From NCBI RefSeq assembly GCF_006517815.1, contig NZ_CP041197.1, positions 1 to 64,000 of the forward strand: a DNA stretch of 64,000 nucleotides, read 5' to 3'. Origin of the DNA: Pseudarthrobacter sp. NIBRBAC000502770. GTDB lineage: Bacteria > Actinomycetota > Actinomycetes > Actinomycetales > Micrococcaceae. The position numbers were made by a program, and so were the translations under genes. The notes under the pieces are model-generated. The model had not been told where the DNA came from, searched no databases, and worked only from the letters and a program-made list of their open reading frames with translations. The stretch's first letter is position 1, and every line of letters begins with the position of its first letter. Below are positions 40,234-50,174 of this stretch, piece after piece.

Positions 40234-42738
40234 CTATCGGCCCGGAACCGGGGCAAGCGGACGGGATGCTGCGACAGGGGCTGCTCCCGGCTGGCCCGGA
40301 CGGGGAAGCCGCAGTCTCTTGAGGAGCAAGGCGTTGACGGCGACCAGGAAGCTGGAGCCTGACATCGAGAGCGCCGCGATCTCGGGGCTGAGCACCACTC
40401 CGGCGAATGCGAAGACGCCGGCGGCGATCGGAAGGGCAATTGCGTTATAGCCGACGGCCCAGCCGAGGTTCTGGCGCATTTTGCGCAGGGTTCCCTTGCC
40501 GATCCGCAGTGCGATCGGCACGTCGAGCGGATCGGAGCGCATCAGCACGACGTCGGCGGTTTCAATAGCCACGTCAGTTCCGGCGCCGATGGCGATGCCG
40601 AGGTCCGCCTGGGCCAGGGCCGGGGCGTCGTTGACGCCGTCGCCGACCATGGCGACTTTCTTCCCGGCCTGTTGCAGTTCTGCGACCTTGGCGGATTTGT
40701 CGCCCGGGAGCACCTCGGCGATGACGGTGTCGATGCCAAGCTGGGAAGCGATCCGCCGGGCGGTTGCCTCGTTGTCACCGGTGAGCATGACGACTTCGAT
40801 GCCGGCCTCATGGAGTGCTGTGACGGCGGCGGCCGCGGTGTCCCGGGCGGCGTCGGCGAGGGCGATGACCGCTGCGGCGCGTCCGTCGACGGCGGCGAGC
40901 ACCGCTGTGCGTCCCGTTGCGGCCAGGTCGTCACGGACCGCGGCCAGGGCGCCCAGGTCGATCCCCTGATCGGCCATGAGCTTCCGGTTTCCGACCAGGA
41001 TCCTGTGTCCGTCGACGGAGGCTCCGGCGCCGTGGCCGGGCACGTTCAGAAACTCGGAGGCAGCCAGCACAGGCGCACCCTGCTCGCGTGCATACCGGAC
41101 GACGGCGGCGGCCAGCGGGTGTTCGGATTCCTGCTCCACGGCGGCGACGAGGGCCAGGAGTTCGATTTCGTCGATGCCATCGACGACGACGTCGGTCACT
41201 TCGGGTTCGCCCTTCGTCAGGGTCCCGGTCTTATCCATGACCACGGTGTCGATCCGGGCCGACGTTTCCAGGGCCGTGGCGTTCTTGAACAGCACGCCTC
41301 GTTTGGCGCCCAGTCCGGTGCCGACCATGATGGCCGTCGGTGTGGCCAGCCCCAGGGCATCGGGGCAGGTGATGACCACGACCGTGATGGCGAACAGCAG
41401 GGCTGTCTGCACTCCGGCGCCTAGGGCGAGCCAGGCAGCGAAGGTCACGGTTCCTCCGATGAGGGCGACCAGAACCAGCCAGAACGCGGCCCGGTCGGCC
41501 AGGCGCTGCCCGGGGGCCTTGGAGTTCTGGGCCTCCTGGACGAGGGCGACGATCTGGGCCAGGGCGGTGTCGGCGCCGACCTTGGTGGCGCGGACCCGCA
41601 TCGTGCCGGTGGTGTTGATCGATGCCCCGATCACCTCCGAGCCGACCGTCTTGCTGACTGGCAGGCTTTCGCCGGTGACCATCGATTCATCGACCTCGGA
41701 CTGTCCTTCCTCGACCTCGCCGTCGACAGGGATCTTCGACCCTGGGCGGACGAGTAGCAGGTCGCCGGTTTGGACCTCGGATGTGGGGACTTCCACGGCT
41801 TCGCCGTCGCGGATGACGACCGCGACCGGCGGTGCCAGTTCGAGCAGAGTACGAATGGCCTCGTTGGCTCCGCCACGGGCGCGCATTTCAAACCAGTGGC
41901 CAAGCAGCACGAAGGATGTCAGGACGGTGGCAGCCTCGTAAAACACCTCGCCGCCGCCGGTCAGCGTGACCCCGAGGCTGTAGAGCCAGCCGGCTCCGAC
42001 GGCGATCGCGACCAGCACCATCATGTCCAGGGTGCGGGCCTTCAGCGCCCGGTAGGCGCCGTCGAAGAAGATCCAGGCGGAGTAGAAGATCACCGGCAGG
42101 GAAAGGATGAGGGCCATGACGTCGTCGCGGAGGCCGAACGGCGTCGGGGCGGTGAATCCGAGCATGTCGCGGCCCATCGGGGAGAACAGCGTCACGCCGA
42201 CAGACAGGACGGCGGCGACAAGGAACCTGTTGCGCATGTCCCGGACCATGTCATCCATCGACATTCCGCCGTGGTGGCCGCCGTGGCCCATCATCTCCTG
42301 TGGGCTGCGCGGCTCTGGCCCGGGAGCGTGCACGTGGCCAGGCACAGTCATGCCGGGAGGCATCTCATGACCCGTGTCCGTCACCGCCTGCGCGGACGCG
42401 GGGTGGGCAGCGTGACCATCATGCTCGCCGTGGTGGTGCTCGCCGGTTGCCGGGGCGGCGGTGGCCGACGCGGCTGCCGGTTCCTCCATGGGGAAGCAGA
42501 TGTGCTTCGGCACTGACTGTCCACGGCAGTGGTAGCCGCAATCGGTGATCCAGCCGCTGATCTGCTCAACGGAGGTCCGGGACGGGTCGAAGGTGACCGT
42601 GGCCGTTTGGGCAACAGCGTTCGCATCAACGGCGGTGATGCCTGGTTGACTGCCGAGCACTTTTTCGATGATGGCTTTGGACGTTGCCCATTGCAGACCC
42701 TGGACTTCGACCGTTGTGCTTTTGAGTGTTTGTGGCAT
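40234..42738 (-). CDS. CopB-like P1B-type ATPase with atypical CPD motif
   Basis: An 834-residue P-type ATPase. An HMA-like N-terminal domain without the CxxC motif (ends DCGYHC) is followed by a His/Met-rich stretch ([25 protein letters not shown]) as in CopB pumps. TGES, DKTGT, SEHPLA and GDGVNDAP are all present. The intramembrane motif is CPD (Cys458-Pro-Asp460) instead of CPC or CPH. The ATG at 42738 has GGAAGAG upstream. It follows an HMA protein gene under a CsoR-type promoter, so copper (perhaps Cu(II) or another ion) export is inferred. Confidence 0.88.
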   Translation of the reverse strand: MPQTLKSTTVEVQGLQWATSKAIIEKVLGSQPGITAVDANAVAQTATVTFDPSRTSVEQISGWITDCGYHCRGQSVPKHICFPMEEPAAASATAAPATGEHHHGEHDGHAAHPASAQAVTDTGHEMPPGMTVPGHVHAPGPEPRSPQEMMGHGGHHGGMSMDDMVRDMRNRFLVAAVLSVGVTLFSPMGRDMLGFTAPTPFGLRDDVMALILSLPVIFYSAWIFFDGAYRALKARTLDMMVLVAIAVGAGWLYSLGVTLTGGGEVFYEAATVLTSFVLLGHWFEMRARGGANEAIRTLLELAPPVAVVIRDGEAVEVPTSEVQTGDLLLVRPGSKIPVDGEVEEGQSEVDESMVTGESLPVSKTVGSEVIGASINTTGTMRVRATKVGADTALAQIVALVQEAQNSKAPGQRLADRAAFWLVLVALIGGTVTFAAWLALGAGVQTALLFAITVVVITCPDALGLATPTAIMVGTGLGAKRGVLFKNATALETSARIDTVVMDKTGTLTKGEPEVTDVVVDGIDEIELLALVAAVEQESEHPLAAAVVRYAREQGAPVLAASEFLNVPGHGAGASVDGHRILVGNRKLMADQGIDLGALAAVRDDLAATGRTAVLAAVDGRAAAVIALADAARDTAAAAVTALHEAGIEVVMLTGDNEATARRIASQLGIDTVIAEVLPGDKSAKVAELQQAGKKVAMVGDGVNDAPALAQADLGIAIGAGTDVAIETADVVLMRSDPLDVPIALRIGKGTLRKMRQNLGWAVGYNAIALPIAAGVFAFAGVVLSPEIAALSMSGSSFLVAVNALLLKRLRLPRPGQPGAAPVAASRPLAPVPGR

Positions 42739-42815
42739 TGCTACTCTTCCGATATTGATGCCAGGCATCAGGGACGCCGGTCCGGCCCCTGGTTTCTAGG
42801 AAGCGGGTGTATGGC

Positions 42816-43166
42816 CTAGCTCCTGTGCAGGCTGTATCCGGCCTTTGCCACGGCTCCTCTGACATCGTCCAGCGACAGTTGTGAGCGGCTGGCGACGGTG
42901 ACCGTGGATGTCTTGCCCGGAGCCAGGGAAACGCGTACATCCGTGACGCCGGTGACCTTTTTCAACTGCGTGGTCACTCCCGAGGCGCACCCTGCGCAGG
43001 TCATGCCCTCGACCTCGTAGTCGGTCACGACGATGGAGCCGGTGTCCTTTTGAGGGCGGCCGATCTGCAGCCCGGACGTCGGTGCCGGAGCGCAGCAGGA
43101 GCAGCCGGAAGTTTCGGCGGCGGGAGTAGATGGGGTGGGGTAAATATCGCTCACGGTTCGGTCCAT
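42816..43166 (-). CDS. HMA-domain copper-binding protein with extra N-terminal cysteine cluster
   Basis: A 116-residue protein. The C-terminal HMA domain has the metal-binding motif VEGMTCAGC (Cys57/Cys60), and the N-terminal extension carries SGCSCCAP (Cys22, 24, 25), a second potential metal site. It is the first gene of the leftward copper operon, 98 bp from a perfect CsoR-type dyad. It may act as chaperone for the CPD-type ATPase, whose own HMA domain lacks cysteines. The start is uncertain (ATG 43166 or GTG 43154). Confidence 0.8.
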   Translation of the reverse strand: MDRTVSDIYPTPSTPAAETSGCSCCAPAPTSGLQIGRPQKDTGSIVVTDYEVEGMTCAGCASGVTTQLKKVTGVTDVRVSLAPGKTSTVTVASRSQLSLDDVRGAVAKAGYSLHRS

Positions 43167-43263
43167 TCATTCGCTGTTTAGGAACGGGACCGCTCGGTGT
43201 GCAGCCCCGCGGGACCTTCGCTGCGTGTGAACCTGTCGGCTCGGACGCGACTTTCCGGTGAAC

Positions 43264-43295
43264 TGACCGTATACCCCCTAGGGGTATACGGTCAA
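43264..43295 (-). promoter_or_regulatory. CsoR operator/promoter of the leftward copper operon
   Basis: TGACCGTATACCCC (43264-43277) and GGGGTATACGGTCA (43281-43294) are perfect 14-bp arms with a 3-bp centre. Read leftward, the -35 TTGACC (43295-43290) and the -10 TATACG (43273-43268) are 16 bp apart and the TACCCC-TAGGGGG core fills the spacer. GTATACCCC boxes of this form are CsoR sites. The rest of 43167-43506 contains nothing I can support. Confidence 0.85.
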
Positions 43296-43506
43296 GGTTT
43301 GTTGAATCCTATTAGTCACAGGCAGGACGACCTCGCGCACGCCCCTGTAGCGCCGCCCCGCAGCATGGAGTCGTACCGAGCCCTGCCGGCCAGAGGCTTG
43401 GCCCCCACCCTGTACGTGCCGGCTCCATCGGTTTAGCCGGCGTTCAACGACCCCGGCGACCCCACCCACCGAGTTGCCGCGACTGCCTGCGAGGCCTAAC
43501 GCAAGA

Positions 43507-43938
43507 TCAACCGCAGCACAATAATGAAAGTCCGGACAGGAAGAGCAGGCTCCGAATCCACACGCCCAGGGTTTCAGCAGCCTTCACCTGAGCCGGGTCG
43601 AGCGGCGTTTCAAGGTCGTAGATTGCCGACGCCGCCCACAACTGGTAGCGGACGACCTCTCTGCGGAAGATAAACCAGATCCCCGCCAACAGCATCAGCC
43701 CAAGTCCAAGTTCGGCAGTCATCCCGCTCTCCGCTGGAGCGATACCCATCCCAGGGACCAGAATGACGTAGAGACCAAGGGCAGCCAGGATGGCGCCAGC
43801 TGCGAGAACCATCCGGCGGCTCAGGGCAGGAACGGCATCACCGTCCCGCTCCGGATGGGAGCGGGACGTCATCAGCCCAAGTGCCGCAGCCAGTGCCACA
43901 AGCGATCCACCGAACAGGACAGATAACGGTTCGCCCAC
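43507..43938 (-). CDS. Membrane protein of unknown function in the copper island
   Basis: A 143-residue protein with three to four membrane helices (LFGGSLVALAAALGLMTS, MVLAAGAILAALGLYVILV, LGLGLMLLAGIWFIFRREV, SLLFLSGLSLLCCG). It ends in a vicinal cysteine pair, LLCCG. It lies between the two CsoR-type promoters and faces left. No family recognised. Confidence 0.6.
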   Translation of the reverse strand: MGEPLSVLFGGSLVALAAALGLMTSRSHPERDGDAVPALSRRMVLAAGAILAALGLYVILVPGMGIAPAESGMTAELGLGLMLLAGIWFIFRREVVRYQLWAASAIYDLETPLDPAQVKAAETLGVWIRSLLFLSGLSLLCCG

Positions 43939-44087
43939 GAACAGACCTCTTTGCCGACTAGTGAGGCCAGATTACAAGAAGCGGTGACGCCGTCACCATC
44001 CCCGGCTCCCTCGCGACGCCTTCGAAGTCTGCCGGTGACCTCTACGACATCACCGCAGGAACTGCACCCCGGAGGGGCGCCCGGTAA

Positions 44088-44130
44088 TACCCCTGGGGGT
44101 AGTGGACTTTATACCCTATGGGGGTATACA
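44088..44130 (+). promoter_or_regulatory. Tandem CsoR boxes and csoR promoter
   Basis: Two dyads precede csoR: TACCCCTGGGGGTA (44088-44101) and TATACCCTATGGGGGTATA (44110-44128). The second lies between a -35-like TGGACT (44103-44108) and the -10 TATACA (44125-44130) with a 16-bp spacer, the same arrangement as the leftward promoter. CsoR should repress csoR-copZ-copA and following genes until Cu(I) binds. Confidence 0.85.
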
Positions 44131-44155
44131 GTGTTGCCATACCCGAGGAGAAGCC

Positions 44156-44473
44156 ATGAGCGAAACCACTGACGCCACCGCCGCTCTCGTAGCTGAGCAC
44201 GGTTACACCTCAGACAAAGCCGCCTACCTGAGAAGGCTCAAGCGCATTGAAGGCCAGGTTCGGGGCATTGCCCGGATGGTCGATGAGGATGCGTACTGCA
44301 TCGACATCCTGACCCAGGTCGCGGCCGTCAACAAGGCACTGCATGCAGTCAGTCTCGGACTGCTGGAAGACCACATCGGCCATTGCGTTGTCAACGCCGC
44401 GGCCGAGTCACCTGAGGCGGGCGGGGCGAAAGTCAAGGAAGCAGCAGACGCCATCGGACGCCTGCTGCGCTAG
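44156..44473 (+). CDS. csoR: CsoR Cu(I)-sensing repressor
   Basis: A 105-residue all-helical repressor. The Cu(I) ligands of the family are present with the right spacing: Cys48 (DAYCIDIL), His73 and Cys77 (DHIGHC), equivalent to Cys36/His61/Cys65 of M. tuberculosis CsoR. YLRRLKRIEGQVRGIARM is the family's DNA-contact helix. GAGGAGAAGCC precedes the ATG at 44156. It is first in a long rightward operon behind two CsoR boxes. Confidence 0.95.
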   Translation: MSETTDATAALVAEHGYTSDKAAYLRRLKRIEGQVRGIARMVDEDAYCIDILTQVAAVNKALHAVSLGLLEDHIGHCVVNAAAESPEAGGAKVKEAADAIGRLLR

Positions 44474-44492
44474 GACTAGAAGGAGAATCACC

Positions 44493-44720
44493 ATGAGCGT
44501 CAACACCACCGTCAGCATCTCCGGCATGCACTGCGGCCACTGCGTATCCTCGGTCAGCGAAGAGCTCCAGGAACTTGAGGGCGTCCAGGACGTCGCCGTC
44601 GAACTGAACAAGGACGGCATTTCTGTAGCCACCATCACCTCAGCGTCCGAGCTTGACCCGGAAGAAATCAGCGAAGCCATCGCCGAAGCGGGTTACACAG
44701 TCGTCGGCGGAGCGTACTAG
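44493..44720 (+). CDS. copZ: CopZ copper chaperone
   Basis: A 75-residue single HMA domain with the Cu(I) site SGMHCGHC (Cys14/Cys17) and a typical beta-alpha-beta-beta-alpha-beta pattern ending [11 protein letters not shown]. It carries Cu(I) to the CopA pump, whose gene begins at the last base of its stop codon, and may load CsoR. AAGGAGAATCACC precedes the ATG. Confidence 0.93.
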   Translation: MSVNTTVSISGMHCGHCVSSVSEELQELEGVQDVAVELNKDGISVATITSASELDPEEISEAIAEAGYTVVGGAY

Positions 44721-47023
44721 TGGAGTCAGTAACCTTGGCCAACACGCGCGTCATTGACCTCGATATTCAGGGCATGACCTGCGCCTCCTGCGTTGCGCGG
44801 GTTGAACGCAAACTCGGGAAACTCGATGGCGTCCACGCGGTCGTCAACCTGCCGCTGGAATCCGCCCAGATCACCGTGCCCGAATCAGTCACGGACCAGC
44901 AGATCCTCGACACTGTCACCGCCACCGGCTATTCGGCCCGGCTGAAGGCGGCTCCGACTGCCCGCAACCTGCCTGACGATGGTACCGAGGTGGCGGAACT
45001 CTCCGGGGACGAACCGGCGGCGGCCGCGGCACTGCGGCACCGGCTGCTGCTCGCCGCCGCCCTCACACTGCCGGCGCTCATCATTTCCATGATTCCGGCC
45101 GCGCAGTTCCCGAACTGGGGCTGGTGGGCATTTGCCCTCAGCCTGCCCGTCGTTACTTGGGCGGCCTGGCCCTTCCACCGCGCCGCCGCCGTCAACGCCC
45201 GCCACCTGGCCTCCACCATGGACACGCTGGTGTCCATCGGCGTGGGTGCAGCTTTCCTGTTTTCCACATGGCAACTGCTGGCCGATCCGGCCCTGACCGA
45301 ACACCCGGGCATGGATATGAGCGCCCACGCCCTGTACTTCGAAGTGGCCGCCGTCGTCACAACGTTCCTGCTGCTGGGCAGGTATCTGGAGGCGAACGCG
45401 AAACAGAAGGCAGGAAATGCCCTGAAGGCGCTGCTCAATCTGGGAGCTAAGGAGGCCACGGTAATCCGCGACGGGGCCGAGGTCCGGATGCCGGCGGACC
45501 GGCTGCAGCCCGGAGATGTCTTCCTCGTCCGTCCGGGGGAAAAGATTGCCACCGACGGGTTCGTCGTGGACGGGCAAAGCGCGGTCGATACCTCGCTCAT
45601 CACCGGTGAATCGCTGCCGGTAGAGGTCGGCGTGGACGACACCGTGACCGGGGCCACGATCAACACGAATGGCCGGCTACTGGTGAAGGCGACCCGCGTC
45701 GGGAGCGAAACAACGCTCGCCCAGATGGGCAAGCTGGTCAGCCAGGCACAAAGCGGAAAAGCCCCCATTGCCCGGCTGGCCGACCGGATCAGCGCCGTTT
45801 TCGTCCCGATTGTCCTCGCCATTGCCGCAGCCACCTTCACCATCTGGATGCTCTCCACCGGCGACCAGCAGTCCGCCTTTACCGCCGCTGTCGCGGTCCT
45901 GGTCATCGCCTGCCCCTGCGCGCTCGGCCTTGCCACCCCGACCGCCCTGCTGACCGGAACCGGCCGAGGCGCCCAAATGGGAATCCTGATCAAGGGCCCC
46001 CAAGTCCTCGAAGACACCCGCACGGTCGACACCATCGTGCTGGACAAAACCGGCACCGTGACCAGCGGGCGACTTTCTGTCGCGGGAATCCACAGCTTCA
46101 CCGGCGCCGGCGAAGAGGAAATCCTGGCCCTGGCCGGTGCGGTCGAAACCGCCAGCGAGCATCCGATCGCCCAGGCTATCGCCCGCGCTGCCAACCTCAA
46201 TGGACCGCTGCTGCCGGTGACCGGCTTTGAGAGCGCACCCGGCGGAGGCGTCCGGGGAACCGTCGACGGCCGCCAAGTGGTCGCCGGACGCGCCGGGTGG
46301 CTCCAGGACAACGGCATCATCGTGGAGGACCGCCATCGCGCGGCCCTGCAAACACGGGAGGAAACCGGCGCCACCGTCATCTGGGTCGCCGTCGACGGCC
46401 TGACCGCGGGAATCATCAGCCTCACCGACACAGTCAAGGACGGCTCCGGCGCGGCTATCGCCCGGCTCAAAGCGCTCGGACTCCGGCCCATCCTGCTGAC
46501 TGGCGACAATGCCGCCGCCGCGGCGATCGTTGCCGCCGACGTGGGCATCCCGGCCCGGGATGTCCTTGCGGGTGTTCTGCCGGAAGGAAAAGTTGATGCG
46601 GTCCGGAAGCTGCAGGCAGCCGGGGCTACGGTGGCGATGGCGGGGGACGGCGTCAACGACGCAGCGGCCCTGGCGCAGGCTGATCTGGGCATAGCCATGG
46701 GCAGCGGGACGGACGTCGCGATCGCCGCGGCCGACCTGACGGTCATGGGAAACGACCTCGACCAGGTCGCCCAGGCGATCGAGCTGTCCCGCCGCACCCT
46801 GGCCACCATCAAGACCAACCTGTTCTGGGCTTTCTTCTACAACGCCATCGGGATCCCGGTCGCCGCTTTGGGGCTGCTGAATCCGATGATCGCAGGCGCC
46901 GCGATGGCCGCCAGTTCGGTCCTGGTCGTCAGCAATTCGCTGCGCCTGCGCCGCTTCGACGGGAGGGCGGTTCCGGATCCCGCAGCGCATCCGCCTGCCG
47001 CCCTGCCCGTTCCGGTCGGCTAA
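44720..47023 (+). CDS. copA: CopA Cu(I)-exporting P1B-1 ATPase
   Basis: A 767-residue pump with one N-terminal HMA domain (IQGMTCASC, Cys21/Cys24), eight membrane helices, TGES, CPC (398-400, [13 protein letters not shown]), DKTGT, SEHPIA and GDGVNDAA. This is the complete set for Cu(I) export. The GTG start overlaps the copZ stop by one base. It differs from the leftward CopB-like ATPase in having both the HMA cysteines and CPC. Confidence 0.95.
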   Translation: MESVTLANTRVIDLDIQGMTCASCVARVERKLGKLDGVHAVVNLPLESAQITVPESVTDQQILDTVTATGYSARLKAAPTARNLPDDGTEVAELSGDEPAAAAALRHRLLLAAALTLPALIISMIPAAQFPNWGWWAFALSLPVVTWAAWPFHRAAAVNARHLASTMDTLVSIGVGAAFLFSTWQLLADPALTEHPGMDMSAHALYFEVAAVVTTFLLLGRYLEANAKQKAGNALKALLNLGAKEATVIRDGAEVRMPADRLQPGDVFLVRPGEKIATDGFVVDGQSAVDTSLITGESLPVEVGVDDTVTGATINTNGRLLVKATRVGSETTLAQMGKLVSQAQSGKAPIARLADRISAVFVPIVLAIAAATFTIWMLSTGDQQSAFTAAVAVLVIACPCALGLATPTALLTGTGRGAQMGILIKGPQVLEDTRTVDTIVLDKTGTVTSGRLSVAGIHSFTGAGEEEILALAGAVETASEHPIAQAIARAANLNGPLLPVTGFESAPGGGVRGTVDGRQVVAGRAGWLQDNGIIVEDRHRAALQTREETGATVIWVAVDGLTAGIISLTDTVKDGSGAAIARLKALGLRPILLTGDNAAAAAIVAADVGIPARDVLAGVLPEGKVDAVRKLQAAGATVAMAGDGVNDAAALAQADLGIAMGSGTDVAIAAADLTVMGNDLDQVAQAIELSRRTLATIKTNLFWAFFYNAIGIPVAALGLLNPMIAGAAMAASSVLVVSNSLRLRRFDGRAVPDPAAHPPAALPVPVG

Positions 47024-47217
47024 CCCCGGTTCCAGTTGCAGGCATTCCCGCACCACGAAACACAGGGCCGGTGGAGGCCACCCACGATAGAGAATGCGTG
47101 ACGGTCTGGTTCCTGGTGTTCACGCCGGCACTGAGAGCACTTGGCCGCTGTCGACGTAGACGCCAAGGTGGCCCGGTATCCTTTATGGAAGGCAACCCGT
47201 TTGGGAGGAGGAACTTC

Positions 47218-47691
47218 GTGATCGACGCTTTACCCCGCCGCGCTGCGGCGTTCCTCCGCCGAGCGAGCCTGCTTGCCGGTCTGCTGGCCATCATCGCCGG
47301 GATCTTCGGCATGCATGTCATGACCGGCCCCCACAGCATGCCGGCATCCACCGCCGTCCAGGGCGTGGAGATGCAGCATGTGATGCAGCCACCGGCCACC
47401 ACGCACTCGTCCCATGCCCCCAGCGCCACACCGGTCATAGACAGTTCACCATTACCGGATACGAGGTCCATGCCGGGACCGTCGTGTGCTGACCTGGGGG
47501 GGTGCGCCATGATGGCATCCATGGATGCCTCGTGCATTCCGTCCCCCGGCAACACATCGCTGGCAGCCCCGCTGCCCGGCCAGACCCCTTTTGCAGCGCA
47601 CAACGATGCCGATGCGCCGACCCCGGCCTCCGCATACTCCTATCTTCCGGGAAGTCCTTCTCCGGGCCAGCTCTGCATCAGCCGGACGTAA
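47218..47691 (+). CDS. DUF6153-like small membrane protein, right copy
   Basis: A 157-residue protein starting at GTG 47218 after GGGAGGAGG. It has a single N-terminal membrane helix (ASLLAGLLAIIAGIFGMHVM) and a Met/His/Cys-containing outer part (GVEMQHVMQ, DLGGCAMMASMDASC), ending PSPGQLCISRT. The Met and Cys content suits Cu(I) binding. The same plan is seen at 39246-39752. Extracytoplasmic copper buffering is inferred. Confidence 0.75.
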   Translation: MIDALPRRAAAFLRRASLLAGLLAIIAGIFGMHVMTGPHSMPASTAVQGVEMQHVMQPPATTHSSHAPSATPVIDSSPLPDTRSMPGPSCADLGGCAMMASMDASCIPSPGNTSLAAPLPGQTPFAAHNDADAPTPASAYSYLPGSPSPGQLCISRT

Positions 47692-47830
47692 GCGGCTGAA
47701 CCGCGCCGTGTCCTCACCGGCGCATCAACCCTCGCCCTGACGCGCCCTGCCGGAACTCCGGCCTCGTTGCCGTGCGCGTCGCCAGCCATCGGCGCCCCGC
47801 GCCGGTTGATGTTCAAGGACCCCGATTTCC

Positions 47831-48433
47831 ATGAAAAAAATTCTGACAATTTCAGCGACCGCCCTCGCAGCTGCCATCGCGCTGGCCGGATGCTCTGCCG
47901 GCTCCAGCGGCGGCAGCATGCCCGGCATGAACCATGGCAGCTCCGGAACTTCCTCAAGCTCCGCCCCGGCTGCCGCCGCGGACCACAACGCAGCCGACAC
48001 CATGTTCACGCAGGGGATGATCCCCCACCACACACAGGCTGTGGAAATGAGCGACATGATGCTCAAGAAACAGGGCATCGACCCGAAAGTGACCGCCCTG
48101 GCCACGAAGATCAAAGCGGACCAGGGACCGGAGATCACCACCATGACCGGCTGGCTCAAGACCTGGAACGAGCCGAGCCAAATGTCCGGCGGCCACAGCA
48201 TGACCGGCATGATGGGCGAGGAGGACATGGGTAAGCTCCAGACCGCCCAGGGCACCGACGCGGCCAAGTTGTTCCTGACCCAGATGATCGCCCACCATCA
48301 AGGGGCGGTCATGATGGCCAAGACTGAAGAATCAGGCGGCAAGAACACCGACGCCGTCGCTCTCAGCAAGAACATCGTGGTTTCCCAGCAAGCGGAAATC
48401 CAGGAAATGAAGGATCTGCTGGGCACCCTCTAG
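47831..48433 (+). CDS. DUF305 (CopM-like) lipoprotein
   Basis: A 200-residue predicted lipoprotein (lipobox ALAGC, Cys21) with a Met/Ser linker (GGSMPGMNHG) and a DUF305 four-helix domain. The paired motifs MIPHHTQAVEMSDMML and MIAHHQGAVMMAK supply the His and Met ligands typical of the family, whose members bind copper outside the membrane. The native start is plain: MKKILTISATAL. It follows the DUF6153 gene in the CsoR operon. Confidence 0.9.
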   Translation: MKKILTISATALAAAIALAGCSAGSSGGSMPGMNHGSSGTSSSSAPAAAADHNAADTMFTQGMIPHHTQAVEMSDMMLKKQGIDPKVTALATKIKADQGPEITTMTGWLKTWNEPSQMSGGHSMTGMMGEEDMGKLQTAQGTDAAKLFLTQMIAHHQGAVMMAKTEESGGKNTDAVALSKNIVVSQQAEIQEMKDLLGTL

Positions 48434-48502
48434 CCAACGGCACCGGTCCCCCACGGGCCGGTGCCGACGCTCCTTCCTTCCGTCCCCGTCCTGGAGTCCT
48501 CA

Positions 48503-49384
48503 ATGCACTTTTCACTGATCCCGCGTCTGCGGTTCGCAGTCGTCGCCGCTGCGGCGGCCAGCCTTGTCCTGACCCTGTCTGCCTGCGCCCCGGCAACCGG
48601 CCCCGCCGTTCCAACCCCACCTCAAAACGCCGCGAACACCCTTCCCAGCGCCCACATCCACGGTCTGAGCGTTAACGGCGAAACCGGTCAGGTGCTCCTG
48701 GCCACCCACGAAGGCCTGTACGACGTGTCCAAAAAGCCGGCCGTCAAAGTCGGCCCCACCAACGACCTCATGGGGTTCGCCCCCGCCATGGACCAGGGCG
48801 TGTTCTATGCTTCGGGCCATCCGGGCCAAGGCTCGTCGCTGCCCAGCCCGCTGGGCCTGATCAAGACCAGCGACGGCGGCAAGACCTGGGAACAGCTCTC
48901 CCGGCAGAACGAATCCGACTTCCATGCGCTCACGACGACCAAGTCCGGGATTGTGGCCTTCGACGGAGCACTGCGCACCAGCACAGACGGCAAAACCTGG
49001 AAAACAGTCGCCGCCGGGTTCATGCCGGCAGTCCTGGCCGGGAATCCCTACAGCGACACCGTCCTTGCCACCACCCAGGAGGGCGTGCAGCGCTCGACTG
49101 ACGGCGGTGCCACCTGGGCGCTGGACAAATCCGCCCCGATCATCCAGTTCGCCGCATTCGCCAGCGCCAAGGAAGCCATCGGCGCCGCACCCGACGGGAC
49201 CGTCTACTATTCCGAGGACGCCGGCTCCACCTGGAAACAGACGGGCAAAATCACCGGCGAGGTCCAGGCCGTCGCCGCAACGGAAGGCACGGACGGGAAC
49301 CCCTGGATCTGGGCCGCCACCTCCACGGGGCTGGTGGTTTCCACCGACGGCGGGACCACATTCCGGCCCTCTGACGCCGACTGA
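48503..49384 (+). CDS. Asp-box (BNR) repeat lipoprotein, F510_1955 type
   Basis: A 293-residue predicted lipoprotein (LSAC, Cys28) whose body is a beta-propeller-like repeat array. Asp-box motifs are visible as [39 protein letters not shown] and [10 protein letters not shown]. Proteins of this type are annotated as glycosyl hydrolase or exo-sialidase-like but are often found in copper operons; an enzyme activity is not evident. AHIHGL near the start is a conserved feature. It is followed by ccdA after 4 nt. Confidence 0.8.
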   Translation: MHFSLIPRLRFAVVAAAAASLVLTLSACAPATGPAVPTPPQNAANTLPSAHIHGLSVNGETGQVLLATHEGLYDVSKKPAVKVGPTNDLMGFAPAMDQGVFYASGHPGQGSSLPSPLGLIKTSDGGKTWEQLSRQNESDFHALTTTKSGIVAFDGALRTSTDGKTWKTVAAGFMPAVLAGNPYSDTVLATTQEGVQRSTDGGATWALDKSAPIIQFAAFASAKEAIGAAPDGTVYYSEDAGSTWKQTGKITGEVQAVAATEGTDGNPWIWAATSTGLVVSTDGGTTFRPSDAD

Positions 49385-49388
49385 ACCG

Positions 49389-50138
49389 ATGGACATCGGC
49401 GGATTCTTCGCATCCACGGTGACCTCCGGGGCCCTGGTCATCGCCATTCCCTTGGCCATGGCGGCAGGGCTGGTGTCATTCCTTTCACCCTGCATCCTGC
49501 CCCTGGTGCCGGGCTACCTCGGGTATGTGTCCGGGCTGACCGACCCGACCCAGCCGCGCAACCGCCGCCGGGTCATGGCCGGGGTCGGTCTCTTCGTGCT
49601 CGGCTTCGCCGCCGTGTTCACGCTCTACGGGGCGGCGTTCGGAGCGATCGGATCGTGGCTCCTGCGCTGGCAGGATGTCCTGATGCGCGGCCTCGGCGTC
49701 CTTGTGATCCTGATGGGCGCGGCCCTGCTCGGATTCATCCCCTGGCTGCAGCAGACCCGCAAGATCACCCTTGGCCGCCGGACAGGGCTGGCCGGCGCAC
49801 CGCTGCTGGGCATCGTCTTCGGACTCGGCTGGACCCCCTGCATGGGGCCGACGCTCAGCGCCGTCCTGTCCCTGAGCGTCACCACCGCCAGCGCGGGCCG
49901 CGGGGCGCTGCTGGCCTTCGCTTACTGCCTGGGCCTGGGCATCCCCTTCGGCCTGACCGCCATGGGCCTGAACTGGGTCAGCACCGCCCTGGCCTTCGTC
50001 CGTCGACACATCCGGGTGGTCAACATCGCCGGAGCCTCCATGCTGATCATCCTGGGCGTGCTCATGGTCAGCGGACTCTGGGTGCAGTGGATCTATCAGC
50101 TTCAGAACCTCTCCGGGACCTTCCTCACCCCCATCTGA
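49389..50138 (+). CDS. ccdA: CcdA-like membrane electron transporter, copper operon copy
   Basis: A 249-residue paralogue of the protein at 2575-3324, sharing [22 protein letters not shown] and [17 protein letters not shown]. It moves reducing equivalents across the membrane. The matching TlpA-like partner in this operon is encoded at 54633. Only 4 nt separate it from the lipoprotein gene upstream. Reduction of Cu(II)-oxidised thiols or support of haem-copper enzyme assembly is inferred. Confidence 0.88.
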   Translation: MDIGGFFASTVTSGALVIAIPLAMAAGLVSFLSPCILPLVPGYLGYVSGLTDPTQPRNRRRVMAGVGLFVLGFAAVFTLYGAAFGAIGSWLLRWQDVLMRGLGVLVILMGAALLGFIPWLQQTRKITLGRRTGLAGAPLLGIVFGLGWTPCMGPTLSAVLSLSVTTASAGRGALLAFAYCLGLGIPFGLTAMGLNWVSTALAFVRRHIRVVNIAGASMLIILGVLMVSGLWVQWIYQLQNLSGTFLTPI

Positions 50139-50174
50139 CACGCGGCGCTCACGTCCGCCTCCGAAGGACTCCAC

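Noticed and set aside
44929..46818. 629-codon leftward frame opposite copA
   Set aside because: Shadow frame of a canonical Cu ATPase, rich in Ser/Ala/Arg without any recognisable domain.
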